A DNA stretch of 64,000 nucleotides from VXYK01 sp965214565 (GTDB lineage: Bacteria > Actinomycetota > Acidimicrobiia > Acidimicrobiales > Aldehydirespiratoraceae), in NCBI GenBank assembly GCA_965214565.1, contig OZ243951.1, forward strand, positions 62,001 through 126,000. The letters run 5' to 3'. This document shows, piece by piece, positions 51,024-59,970 of the stretch. Numbering within the stretch: the first letter of the stretch is position 1; the number at the start of each line of letters is the position of its first letter. The position numbers were made by a program, and so were the translations under genes. The notes below the pieces were generated by a model that was given only the letters and a program-made list of their open reading frames with translations, ran no database searches and was not told the origin of the DNA.

Positions 51024-53765
51024 TTAGAGAGCAGCCCTTGCAGCTGCACGGCCGTGGCACATCTTGAACTTCTTGCCACTGCCACAGGGGCAGGGCTCGT
51101 TTCGACCCACCTTCTCGAGCTCGCTCTTGACGATCGGGGTGCGCGAAGCGGCTTGGTTGGGTTTCACCAGCGGCGCGGCCGCAGCGGGGATCGCCGCGGC
51201 CGGAGTGCCCGCGTCGGCGGTCTGCTTCTGTTCGGTCACACCGACTAGCTGCTGTTCGGCGAGCTCGCTGTCGGGTTCGGCGGGCTGATCAGCGGGTGGG
51301 CGGGCCGCCTGCACATGCATGACGTACTTCACGAAGTCAATCGAGATGGCCGTCATCATCTGGGCGAACATCTGGAACCCCTCGCGCTGCCATTCCGACG
51401 CGGGGTCCTTCTGGCCCATGGCACGCAGGTGGATGCCCTCACGCAGCAGATCCATCTCCGAGAGGTGCTGACGCCAACGCTGGTCGATGACTAGGAGCAT
51501 CACCTGTCGTTCGACCTGGCGGAGAACCTCTTGGGTAAGCTCCGACTCGCGTGCCTCGTAGATCTCGACAGCTTCGTTGAAGATCAGCTCGGCCAGCTCA
51601 TTGGGGTCGCGGACGTTGCCGAGCGACAACTTGGTGATCTGCGAGGGCCACAGCGTGGAGATCTCGGTGATGAACCCTTCGAGATCCCACTCTTCGAAGA
51701 TGTCGGACCCGCAGTAGGTGTCGACCACTCCGTCGACGGCCTGTTGGATGTACTCGATCGCCTCGCTGCGGAGATCGGCACCGTCGAGAATCTGGCTGCG
51801 GCGCTTGTAGATGACCTTGCGCTGCTCGTTCATCACTTCGTCATACTTGAGGACGTTCTTGCGCGTCTCAGCGTTGCGCTGCTCGACAGTGTTCTGTGCA
51901 CGCTCGATCGCTTTGGTCACCATGTTGGCTTCGATCGGGGCGTCCTCGGGCAGCGCCCTGTCCATCACCCAGTTCATTGCGCCGGTAGCGAAGAGGCGCA
52001 TCAGGTCGTCTTCGAGCGACAGATAGAAGCGGCTCTGTCCCGGATCACCCTGACGACCGGAACGGCCCCGGAGCTGATTGTCGATGCGGCGACTCTCGTG
52101 ACGTTCCGTGCCGAGCACGTAGAGGCCCCCGAGTTCGATGACCTTCTGGCGCTCACGCTCAGTCGTCTCGGCATGCAATGCGAGACGCTCGCTGTAGAAG
52201 TCTCGGCCCTCCTCGGTCTGCAGATCGTGACCCTTGGCCAACACGTCCCGCTCCGCGAGCCCCTCGGGATTGCCTCCCAACAGAACGTCGACACCGCGAC
52301 CCGCCATGTTGGTGGCCACCGTGATCGCTCCGAGCCGGCCAGCCTGAGCCACAATCTCGGCCTCCCGGTCGTGCTGCTTGGCGTTGAGGACCTCATGGGG
52401 AATGCCGCGCTTGTCGAGCGCACGGGAGAGCTTCTCGGACTTCTCCACCGAGATCGTGCCCACCAACACCGGTTGACCTGACTCGTAACGATCGGCCAGA
52501 TCTTCGACGCAGGCCGAGAACTTGCCGTCCTCGCTCTTGTAGATCAGATCGGCCTCGTCGTCCCGGGCGATCGGACGATGCGTGGGAATGGGGACCACAT
52601 GCAACCCGTAGGTACCAACGAACTCCGCCGCCTCGGTCTCGGCCGTACCAGTCATCCCCGCGAGGCGCTCATAGAGCCGGTAGTAGTTCTGAAGCGTGAT
52701 GGTGGCGAGGGTCTGGTTCTCCTCTTTGATCGCAACCCCCTCTTTCGCCTCCACCGCCTGATGGAGGCCGTCGGACCAGCGGCGCCCTTCAAGGACTCGG
52801 CCCGTGAACTCGTCGACGATCTTCACCGCGCCCTTCTCGACGATGTACTCCTTGTCGCGCTTGTACAGTTCCTTGGCCCGAAGAGCCGCTTGAAGCTGGT
52901 GCACCAGGTTGGCCGAGACCTGGTCGTACAGGTTCTCGATCCCCAGAGCCCTCTCGACGGCGTGTACTCCCTCCTCGAGCGGGGCGACCGTGCGCTTCTC
53001 CTCGTCGACTTCGTAGTGCAGGTCCCGGCGCAGGCCTCTGGCCACCGAGGCGAACTTGGTGTACAGCTTGGCCGCGTCGGCCACACGGCCCGAGATGATT
53101 AGAGGCGTGCGCGCCTCATCGATCAGGATCGAGTCGATCTCGTCGACGATGCAGTAGTGGTGGCCCCGCTGGACCTGACGGGCACGGCTGGTGGCCATGT
53201 TGTCGCGCAGATAGTCGAAACCGAACTCGTTGTTGGTCCCGTAGGTGATGTCCGCGGTGTACTGGGCGCGCTTGAAATTGGAGTCCCGGTTGCCGGGGAC
53301 GATCAGCCCGACCTCGAGACCCAGCCAACGGTAGATCTGACCCATCCATTCCGAGTCGCGGCGGGCGAGATAGTCGTTGACGGTCACAATGTGAACGCCC
53401 TTGCCGGTGAGCCCGTTGAGATAGATCGGGAGCGTTGAGGTGAGGGTCTTGCCCTCCCCCGTCTTCATCTCCGCGACCCAACCCAGATGCAGTGCGGCTC
53501 CGCCCACCAACTGCACGTCGTAGTGCCGTTGACCGAGCACCCGTCGCGCGGCCTCGCGCACTACAGCAAAGGCTTCCACCAGCAGGTCGTTGGGGCTCTC
53601 ACCGTTGTCCAACCTGGTACGGAACTCGGCGGTGGAGGCCTTGAGAGCATCGTCGGACAACGCCTCGGTGGCCGGTTCGAGGGCGTTGATGTCTGGTACC
53701 AGATCCTGAAGGTACTTGAGTTTCCGCCCCTCGCCGCTTCGAAGAACCCGCTTGAATACGCTCAT
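51024..53765 (-). CDS. secA: Protein translocase ATPase SecA
   Basis: SecA drives preproteins through SecYEG. The 913-residue protein has Walker A MKTGEGKTLTSTLPIYLN, then IVDEIDSILIDEARTPLIISG, GRVLEGRRWSDGLHQAVEAKEG and ATNMAGRGVDVLLGGNPEG. A C-terminal zinc SEC-C tail (RNEPCPCGSGKKFKMCHGR) closes it. The ATG at 53765 (MSVFKRVLRSGEG) matches the family start; earlier codons were rejected. The presence of the SEC-C tail suggests the housekeeping SecA1 rather than an accessory SecA2. Confidence 0.98.
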   Translation of the reverse strand: MSVFKRVLRSGEGRKLKYLQDLVPDINALEPATEALSDDALKASTAEFRTRLDNGESPNDLLVEAFAVVREAARRVLGQRHYDVQLVGGAALHLGWVAEMKTGEGKTLTSTLPIYLNGLTGKGVHIVTVNDYLARRDSEWMGQIYRWLGLEVGLIVPGNRDSNFKRAQYTADITYGTNNEFGFDYLRDNMATSRARQVQRGHHYCIVDEIDSILIDEARTPLIISGRVADAAKLYTKFASVARGLRRDLHYEVDEEKRTVAPLEEGVHAVERALGIENLYDQVSANLVHQLQAALRAKELYKRDKEYIVEKGAVKIVDEFTGRVLEGRRWSDGLHQAVEAKEGVAIKEENQTLATITLQNYYRLYERLAGMTGTAETEAAEFVGTYGLHVVPIPTHRPIARDDEADLIYKSEDGKFSACVEDLADRYESGQPVLVGTISVEKSEKLSRALDKRGIPHEVLNAKQHDREAEIVAQAGRLGAITVATNMAGRGVDVLLGGNPEGLAERDVLAKGHDLQTEEGRDFYSERLALHAETTERERQKVIELGGLYVLGTERHESRRIDNQLRGRSGRQGDPGQSRFYLSLEDDLMRLFATGAMNWVMDRALPEDAPIEANMVTKAIERAQNTVEQRNAETRKNVLKYDEVMNEQRKVIYKRRSQILDGADLRSEAIEYIQQAVDGVVDTYCGSDIFEEWDLEGFITEISTLWPSQITKLSLGNVRDPNELAELIFNEAVEIYEARESELTQEVLRQVERQVMLLVIDQRWRQHLSEMDLLREGIHLRAMGQKDPASEWQREGFQMFAQMMTAISIDFVKYVMHVQAARPPADQPAEPDSELAEQQLVGVTEQKQTADAGTPAAAIPAAAAPLVKPNQAASRTPIVKSELEKVGRNEPCPCGSGKKFKMCHGRAAARAAL

Positions 53766-53842
53766 AGGTACCCAAGACTCTACCGACCTGCAGTCCCACA
53801 ATTGGGACAGAAATCTATCGCGTCGGCCCTATCTAGTCAGGA

Positions 53843-54430
53843 TTACCCGGCTTCGTCTATCAGGCCCACATCGCCGTCGTCGCGGCGGTACACCACGGCT
53901 GAGCGGTCGGTTTCCCTGTTGATGAAGAAGAAGAACCCGTGGTCCATGTTCTCCATCTTCTCGACCGCCTCGTCGGGGGTCAGCGGACCGAGATGGAACC
54001 GCTTCGTCTTGACGATCTGGGGCGTCGGATCCTCGCCGCCGTCGACATCGGGCATTTCCGCCTCGATCACCGGCACATTGCTGAGCGGGGCATCGGTTCC
54101 CGAACGGATGGTGGCCCCGGTGCCATGGTGCCGACGCTGGAGCTTCGTGCGCAGCTTGCGAATCTGCCGCATCAACTTGTCTTCAGCGAGGTCGATCGCA
54201 GTGAAGGGATCGGGGGCGCGCACCTTGCAACGCAGATGATGACCTCGGCCTCTCAAGACGATCTCACAGAACTCCTTGTCTGCGATCCGAGGATTCTGAG
54301 CTTGGTCGAAATGGACGCTCGCATAGTCGAGCACGTCAAGGTAACGGTCCAACTGACCTATTTTCTCGTGGATCACCTCCTCCAGTCGCGGTGTGACATT
54401 CACATGCCGGGCGCTGATGGAGACATCCAT
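53843..54430 (-). CDS. hpf: Ribosome hibernation-promoting factor, long form
   Basis: Long HPF inactivates ribosomes as 100S dimers in stationary phase. In the 195-residue protein the N-terminal domain has ISARHVNVTPRLEEVIHEKI and the conserved C-terminal dimerisation domain has IVKTKRFHLGPLTPDEAVEKMENMDHGFFFFINRETDRSAVVYRRDDGDVGLIDE. A strong ribosome site (AGGAGG) sits six bases before the ATG. It lies directly upstream of secA, a common arrangement. Confidence 0.95.
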   Translation of the reverse strand: MDVSISARHVNVTPRLEEVIHEKIGQLDRYLDVLDYASVHFDQAQNPRIADKEFCEIVLRGRGHHLRCKVRAPDPFTAIDLAEDKLMRQIRKLRTKLQRRHHGTGATIRSGTDAPLSNVPVIEAEMPDVDGGEDPTPQIVKTKRFHLGPLTPDEAVEKMENMDHGFFFFINRETDRSAVVYRRDDGDVGLIDEAG

Positions 54431-54589
54431 TACCTACCTCCTGATTGTGGTGTGTCCGATAGTAGATCGTCGACGGACCCCTGTTGCAAGCCGAGATTAG
54501 GAGACCCGGCGGTTCGCCGCTGCCATACCTTCCCAATAACTGGCCCGGGTCTCCGCTAGCACGCCCGCGGCCTCCGCCGGGACGCGCCC

Positions 54590-55093
54590 TCATGACGAAA
54601 CCACCTGTGTGGCCTGTGTGGCTGCCAGGCCGAACACTGTGCCGGCTCCACGAGACCGGAGCACCGAGGCGGCACAGCGCAGGGTCGTACCCGTCGTGGA
54701 CACGTCGTCCACGACTAGGACCCTGGACTCAGAACGCAGTCGCGGCCCGCACGACACGAGGTCGGGCCCGGCCATCCGACCATCGAGGCCACGTCCGGTC
54801 TGAGGATCATCGTCTGATCGCCGCAGCAACCGCCTCACCCGGAACCGCCGACGGCGGGCCAGCGCGCGAGCGAGCAGCTCGCCCTGGTCGAACCCCCGCT
54901 GCCGGCGACGCGAAGGGGATGCCGGCACCCAGGTCACCACATCGACCTCAGGCGACACTTCAGCCATGGCAGCTGCCAACTCCGAAACCACAGCAGTCGA
55001 GCGGCCGTACTTCAACCTGCACACCAACTCAGCCGCGCGCCCCTCATGGGGCCAGACCGAAATCAACTCATGCAACGAACCGTCGATAGCCAT
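54590..55093 (-). CDS. ComF-family phosphoribosyltransferase-like protein
   Basis: This 167-residue protein has LVCRLKYGRSTAVVSELAAAMAE, VPASPSRRRQRGFDQGELLARAL and the PRPP loop VLVVDDVSTTGTTLRCAASVL. This is the ComF/GntX phosphoribosyltransferase fold, linked to DNA uptake in competent species. The usual N-terminal Cys4 zinc finger is missing and the protein is short for the family. It is the next gene upstream of hpf on the same strand, after a 159-base gap that probably holds the hpf promoter. Confidence 0.85.
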   Translation of the reverse strand: MAIDGSLHELISVWPHEGRAAELVCRLKYGRSTAVVSELAAAMAEVSPEVDVVTWVPASPSRRRQRGFDQGELLARALARRRRFRVRRLLRRSDDDPQTGRGLDGRMAGPDLVSCGPRLRSESRVLVVDDVSTTGTTLRCAASVLRSRGAGTVFGLAATQATQVVSS

Positions 55094-55218
55094 GGGTCAC
55101 ACACTATGCACACCCCTGTGACAGTCGGGCCCGATCCCAACGAGCCCAGCGCCGGCCAGACCACCGCAGAGACCACGCGTCGATCACCGCCCGAGCCACG
55201 CCCACGCGTCGGTGCGGG

Positions 55219-56241
55219 TCAGGCGTCGGCGAGGTCGCCCACCTTCTCGGCGCTGACATGGCCAGCCTCGTACATCCAGCGAGCCATGTCGCGGAAGGTC
55301 TCCACCACGGGGCGAAACTGCACCCCGGTGGCCTCAACGGTGGCAGAGTCGTCGCCGGGCTTGCAGTTGAACAGATAGTCGTAGCCGTCGCTGGTCATCA
55401 CGATGTCCTTTCCGAAACGCCTGGTGAGGTCACCGAGCCGCGCCCATGTCCACATGAACCAACGCGGCGTCGGGAAGGTCTTGATCTTCGCTCCTGTCGC
55501 TTCGGTCAGCACAGCCACATGCGCTCTGGCATCGACATGGGTGCCGAACGCCAGCAAACGCTTCGGGCCCCTGCCCGGCTCCAGCGACGCCGAGACGACC
55601 GCGGCGATGTCACGGACGTCCACATAGTTGCCACTGAGCCCCTTCGCGATCGGGAAACCTTTCTCAAACCACATGATCGCAGATGACAGATTGATCGACT
55701 CAGTCCAGTCGTCGGGGCCGACAATGCTCGACGGGTACACCGTCACCACCGGTCTGCCCTCGTCCTGGAGACCCCGGGCATAACGCTCGCAGGCTGCCTT
55801 GCTGCGACCGTACGCCTCCTCGTTACCCATCACAGGATGGTCCGCAGTCACCGGATCCGCCTGGAACGGGAACAGCGCCGCCGCCGAAGAGATATGTACG
55901 ATCGGGTCACAACCCGCCGCAACCGCAGCGCCGAGCACGTTTCGAGCACCCGCAAGGTTGGTCTCGTCTATTGCCTCTGACTGTGCCGGGTCGGTCGCCA
56001 CGATCGCCGCACAGTGCACCACAGCTTCACAGCCCTGCACCGCCGCATTGACGGAGGCCTCGTCGGTGATGTCGCCCTGGGCTACATCGAGTTCCGACGG
56101 GTCTACAGAGAGCTTCTCCATCAGGGGGGCTACCTTGCCCGGGGTCATTACGAAGACCCGGACATCGTGTCCATCAAGCAGCAACTGCTTGGTAATGAGG
56201 CTTCCCAGGAATCCCGTTGCTCCCGTCACCAGAACCTTCAT
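55219..56241 (-). CDS. NAD(P)-dependent epimerase/dehydratase (extended SDR)
   Basis: This 340-residue protein has the Rossmann motif MKVLVTGATGFLGSLITKQLL, AVVHCAAIVATDPAQ, and a catalytic EAYGRSKAACERY (YxxxK). The domain arrangement resembles flavonol-reductase/3-beta-hydroxysteroid-type extended SDRs more than sugar epimerases, and the PSSIVGPDDWTES segment fits. The substrate is unknown. The ATG overlaps the stop of the classical SDR upstream (ATGA), so both act together. Confidence 0.85.
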   Translation of the reverse strand: MKVLVTGATGFLGSLITKQLLLDGHDVRVFVMTPGKVAPLMEKLSVDPSELDVAQGDITDEASVNAAVQGCEAVVHCAAIVATDPAQSEAIDETNLAGARNVLGAAVAAGCDPIVHISSAAALFPFQADPVTADHPVMGNEEAYGRSKAACERYARGLQDEGRPVVTVYPSSIVGPDDWTESINLSSAIMWFEKGFPIAKGLSGNYVDVRDIAAVVSASLEPGRGPKRLLAFGTHVDARAHVAVLTEATGAKIKTFPTPRWFMWTWARLGDLTRRFGKDIVMTSDGYDYLFNCKPGDDSATVEATGVQFRPVVETFRDMARWMYEAGHVSAEKVGDLADA

Positions 56242-57152
56242 GAGTCTCCCCTGAGCATCATCAACTCCACAAGATGTGTGCGCCTAGTCGGCGTCGCCCT
56301 CCGTTCGATGTCGGCATGGCGCTCCCGGATCATACCGTCAGCCAGGTCGTCGGTGAAAAGCCAGAACTGGTTCGCCTTGACCGCGTCGACGACCTGCTCT
56401 GCGACTCTGGACGGGTCCATCTGTGCGGCATACAGGTCCGCGATGGCAGAAGAGGCGTCCCCCAACGCCGTGCCATCGCCCGCAGGACCCCCAAGATCGT
56501 TACCGTCGTCCGGGTCGAGCTCAGGGCCGGGTTCGCGGTACCGCTCCTGGCGGTTCCTTTCGCTGTTGATGATGTTGGTGGCAACGAACCCGGGGCACAG
56601 ACAGGTGACACCGACACCCGTGTCGCCCTCAAGCATCTCCTGTTGCAGCGTCTCGCTGAAGCCGACCACGGCATGCTTGCTGGTGTTGTAGGCGCCCATG
56701 CCCGTGGACGTCAGGTGACCGGCGATCGAGGCGGTGTTGACGATGTGGCCCTCGCCGCGCTCGATCATGGCAGGAAGGAAGGCCTTCACGCCGTGGATGA
56801 CACCCCAGAGGTTAACTGCCAGGGTCCACTCCCAAGCCCTGAGATCGACCGCCGAGATCGAACCGCCGCCGGCGACGCCCGCGTTGTTCATCACAACATC
56901 CGCCGGTCCGAACTCCTCGGTGCAGCGTGCCCGCAGATCATCCACCGACTCCCAATCGGAAACGTCGCAGACAACGCCGACAGCGACGCCGCCAGCCGCC
57001 TCGATCTCAGCGACGGTCTCATCGAGGGGAGGCTGCTCAATGTCGGCGACCACGACTTTCATCGACTCTGCCGCCAACGCCAGCGCAACAGCGCGGCCGA
57101 TACCGCTGGCTCCACCGGTGACCACCGCGACCCTGCCGTTCAGGTGCTCCAT
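56238..57152 (-). CDS. Short-chain dehydrogenase/reductase
   Basis: This 304-residue classical SDR has a cofactor motif VAVVTGGASGIGRAVALALA, acidic VVADIEQP (NAD preference likely), NNAGVAGGG, catalytic Ser in IVNTASIAGHLTS and YxxxK in GAYNTSKHAVVGFSE. A C-terminal extension of about 50 residues goes beyond the minimal fold. The start is the ATG at 57152 (MEHLNGRVAVV). It sits between an F420-type oxidoreductase and an extended SDR, forming a three-gene redox group on -. Confidence 0.92.
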   Translation of the reverse strand: MEHLNGRVAVVTGGASGIGRAVALALAAESMKVVVADIEQPPLDETVAEIEAAGGVAVGVVCDVSDWESVDDLRARCTEEFGPADVVMNNAGVAGGGSISAVDLRAWEWTLAVNLWGVIHGVKAFLPAMIERGEGHIVNTASIAGHLTSTGMGAYNTSKHAVVGFSETLQQEMLEGDTGVGVTCLCPGFVATNIINSERNRQERYREPGPELDPDDGNDLGGPAGDGTALGDASSAIADLYAAQMDPSRVAEQVVDAVKANQFWLFTDDLADGMIRERHADIERRATPTRRTHLVELMMLRGDS

Positions 57153-57168
57153 GATCAAGACTCCACAA

Positions 57169-58053
57169 TCAACGGGCAGTCGCCGAGGGTGCGAGCGCGG
57201 CCAGCACCGCATCGTCGACGGCACCTTGGCCGGAGTCGGGATGCAGGGGATGGATGCAGATATGCGACGCACCCGCCTCTGCGTGTTCGCTCAGGCGGGC
57301 CTCGATCGCTTCGACGTCACCCCAGGCCACCAGACCGTCCACGAGCCGGGGGCTCAGACCGTCGATGTCGTCTTCGGAGAAACCCATCTTCAACCAAGCG
57401 TTTCGGTATCCCGGTGCCCGTGAGTAGAACTTCAGGACCTTCGCCCCAGTCTCGCGGGCCACCGAAGCGTCGCTGGTGAGCATCACCTTCTGTTCAACGT
57501 AGAGACCTGATTCTTCTCCGATGATTGCGCGGGCCCATGCCGTGTGTTCCGGTGTGGTGTTGTAGGGGTGGGCCCCCGCACAGCGTTGCGCCGCGAGTTC
57601 CAACATCTTCGGGCCGAGCGCGGCGAGCACCCGAGGCACTGCCTGTGGAGGCGCTACCGAGGTGTACAGAGCACTGTCCATCGCCTCGAGGTAGCCGCGC
57701 ATGAACGACAACGGCCTGTCGTAGGAAATGCCGCGTACCCGCTGCACAATCGCCGGACTCGAGACCCCCAACCCTAAGATCATGCGCCCGCCGGTCTGTT
57801 CGGCCACGGTGTTGGCGCCCTGGAGCATCACGCCCGGATGCCGGTTGTAGATGTTGGCGATGCCCGACGCCAACACAAGAGTGGAGGTCGCCGCTCCGAC
57901 CGAGGCCAACTGGGCGAAAGGGTCGCGTCCGAAAGTCTCGCCGACCCAGAGCGTCGAGTAACCGAGCTCCTCGACCCGCCCACCGAGTTCAGCCACCTGC
58001 GAGCCCGTCAGCCCCTCAGGAGCGACCCAGACACCTCTGTCACATGAAGTCAT
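57169..58053 (-). CDS. LLM-class, probably F420-dependent, oxidoreductase
   Basis: This 294-residue TIM-barrel protein of the luciferase-like monooxygenase family has GVWVAPEGLTGSQVAELGGRVEELGYSTLWVGE, LASGIANIYNRHPGVMLQGA and GGRMILGLGVSSPAIV. In actinobacteria this subgroup typically uses F420 rather than FMN, but the cofactor cannot be proven from sequence. It lies 16 bases upstream of the SDR start, so it is probably the first gene of the redox group. Confidence 0.87.
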   Translation of the reverse strand: MTSCDRGVWVAPEGLTGSQVAELGGRVEELGYSTLWVGETFGRDPFAQLASVGAATSTLVLASGIANIYNRHPGVMLQGANTVAEQTGGRMILGLGVSSPAIVQRVRGISYDRPLSFMRGYLEAMDSALYTSVAPPQAVPRVLAALGPKMLELAAQRCAGAHPYNTTPEHTAWARAIIGEESGLYVEQKVMLTSDASVARETGAKVLKFYSRAPGYRNAWLKMGFSEDDIDGLSPRLVDGLVAWGDVEAIEARLSEHAEAGASHICIHPLHPDSGQGAVDDAVLAALAPSATAR

Positions 58054-58131
58054 CCTGTGAATCTAATGGGACCTGCGCCTGAACGTGTGTGTATGTGTGA
58101 AGCCATGTGTTGTGCTTCCTAGCGCCTGCGC

Positions 58132-58794
58132 TCAGTCAAGGAGCCCCTCCTCAGTCGCCCTGCGAATACCCTCCTTGCGATCCGATGCACCGAGCTTGTC
58201 CCAGAGCCGCGCGAGCGATCGATACATGGAACGCTCTGAGTAGCCCAGCTCTGCGGCAATGTCCACGATCGCCACTCCGGCCTTCAGTTGAATCAACATG
58301 GCGCGTTCGATGTCATCAAGCGCCGGTAGTGGGGCGTCCATGTGGTCGCGGACGGCGACCGCTGCACGCTCCAGTCGCCGTGCACCTTCGCTGCTGGTCA
58401 AACGAGCCAGCAGATCGAATCGGACCACCATCGGCAGAGACTCGCTGACAGCGGCTTCTGCCACATGCCGAACAAAGGGTTTCAGCTTGTCGGACTGCGA
58501 ATCCGCATAGTGAGCCAGCACAGCAGTAGCCACCGAGTCCAGGTAGCGCATGACGATCATCCAGTCCTCGACAAGGTGCCCTGGGACGGTCTGGTCCGCC
58601 ATGACTTCTGAACTGCGACAGAAGAATCCTCCGACTGCGAGTTGGTACGAAGCCGGTAGATAGGTTACGAAGACGCTTACCGCGTCCCGCTGATATTCGT
58701 CGGTCCAGGGCTGCGTGTGGTGAAGACGGACAGGGCAGGTCGGATAAGCAGAACCCTGAGCCAGCACGACATCGTCCACTTGAACAATCGACAT
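58132..58794 (-). CDS. Helix-turn-helix transcriptional regulator (LuxR-type C-terminus)
   Basis: The N-terminal 150 residues of this 220-residue protein are unrecognised and helical. The C-terminus has a LuxR/sigma-4-like HTH: LDDIERAMLIQLKAGVAIVDIAAELGYSERSMYRSLARLWDKLGASDRKEGIRRATEEGLLD. No response-regulator receiver or known ligand domain is visible. It is divergent from an unknown two-gene operon with only 30 bases between starts, so any shared operator must overlap coding sequence. Confidence 0.72.
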   Translation of the reverse strand: MSIVQVDDVVLAQGSAYPTCPVRLHHTQPWTDEYQRDAVSVFVTYLPASYQLAVGGFFCRSSEVMADQTVPGHLVEDWMIVMRYLDSVATAVLAHYADSQSDKLKPFVRHVAEAAVSESLPMVVRFDLLARLTSSEGARRLERAAVAVRDHMDAPLPALDDIERAMLIQLKAGVAIVDIAAELGYSERSMYRSLARLWDKLGASDRKEGIRRATEEGLLD

Positions 58795-58824
58795 TGATCA
58801 ATAGGCACCAACAGGAGGTGCGCA

Positions 58825-59298
58825 ATGAATTCATGCGTTGCAAGGATTGCTGCTCTGGTCTTGCATGTCCGGTTCCAACCTGTGGACACACTGGCCGGGG
58901 AACTGCGGCCCGACGCAGCCGGGGAGATCCGCATCGAGTACCCGAGACCGCCCGGCGCCACAGCAACCGACCTTGAGGAGCTGCTGCCGGGACAACCCAA
59001 CTCCATACTGTTCGTTGCGGACCCGAGGAAGGCAGTGACCGGGTTCGCTGTGCCGCACGTGTACCTGGCGACCGGAGATGCCGGAATTGTGCTTGAGGGC
59101 GACAGTCAGAACTCGCCTTTGGTGATCCTCGCCAACGATGAAGCCGGGGGTGTCGGCTCTGCCTTCGGATACGCCACGCTCGCTGAACTCCGCGGCGCTG
59201 TCACCGTCACCGGCGAAGACAATGCCACGCTGTCGCCCGCCGACTCGGGAACTCCCGCGCTTCTGGACACCACCGGTGACACCCATGCCAACAAATAG
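58825..59298 (+). CDS. Unknown protein divergent from the HTH regulator
   Basis: This 157-residue acidic protein is rich in Gly/Ala/Thr, probably beta-rich (IRIEYPRPPGATATDLEELLPG, ITFVADPRKAV-like and GFAVPHVYLATGDAGIVLEG). The N-terminus (MNSCVARIAALVLHVRFQPVD) is hydrophobic but not a clear signal peptide. A perfect AGGAGG site six bases before the ATG indicates strong translation. I recognise no family. It overlaps the following lipoprotein gene by 14 bases, so they form one operon. Confidence 0.6.
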   Translation: MNSCVARIAALVLHVRFQPVDTLAGELRPDAAGEIRIEYPRPPGATATDLEELLPGQPNSILFVADPRKAVTGFAVPHVYLATGDAGIVLEGDSQNSPLVILANDEAGGVGSAFGYATLAELRGAVTVTGEDNATLSPADSGTPALLDTTGDTHANK

Positions 59299-59869
59299 GA
59301 CCTTGCAGCTCCTGGTGTGCACGTTGTGCCTTGCATTGGCCCTGAATGCTGTGGGTTGCTCTGAGGATGCCGACAGAGGCGCATGCGAGGGAGATATCGA
59401 GGAACTGGAAGTCAACTATTTCGTCCAGTGGCAGAACAGCCAGGGAGACTGTGTGGCAGACGCCTCAGGCTCGATCATGTACGAGCTGCAATGCGAACCG
59501 GGCGACCCCTATGGGATCAGGCTCGGGCTCACGGCAGACGAGGTGCCGGCTCCGTTCAACGAATCCGGCGTAAGAGTTCTGTCGTACCTGAGAACGGACT
59601 CAACCCTCGCAGAACTGCCGCCGGACGCCATACGCACGGGACTGTTCAGCAGAGGCCGGGAACTCTTCGTCGCACAGGACCGAGAATCGGCATATGTGCG
59701 GCACCAACAAGGGGAGCAAGGGATCGAAGTATGGCAGAGGTTCAACGACATTGGATGTTCGTCTCCGAATCCCGACACTGGACGTGACGGCGGGTTGTGG
59801 GCGTTCCTGGTAGTCGTTGCACTCATGTTGTCAATAGTCCTCGGGCTTCGACGGTGGCGGCCTCGGTGA
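59285..59869 (+). CDS. Small lipoprotein with a C-terminal membrane helix
   Basis: This 194-residue protein has a lipoprotein signal (TLQLLVCTLCLALALNAVGCSEDADRG; lipid Cys near residue 25). An extracytoplasmic region with several Cys (ACEGDIEEL, DCVADASGSIMYELQCEPGD) and a C-terminal helix (LWAFLVVVALMLSIVLGL) followed by RRWRPR complete it. Being anchored at both ends is unusual. The start at 59285 lies inside the previous gene. No family is recognised. It converges on ahcY. Confidence 0.7.
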   Translation: MPTNRTLQLLVCTLCLALALNAVGCSEDADRGACEGDIEELEVNYFVQWQNSQGDCVADASGSIMYELQCEPGDPYGIRLGLTADEVPAPFNESGVRVLSYLRTDSTLAELPPDAIRTGLFSRGRELFVAQDRESAYVRHQQGEQGIEVWQRFNDIGCSSPNPDTGRDGGLWAFLVVVALMLSIVLGLRRWRPR

Positions 59870-59970
59870 ATCCGTGGGCGGCGCGGTCGCAGAATTGTGC
59901 AGCAGGATGTCGGTTCCTTCGAGTCTGACGTTGGCTATGGCGTCAAGCCAGGATCTCGTCGGCAGCTCGG

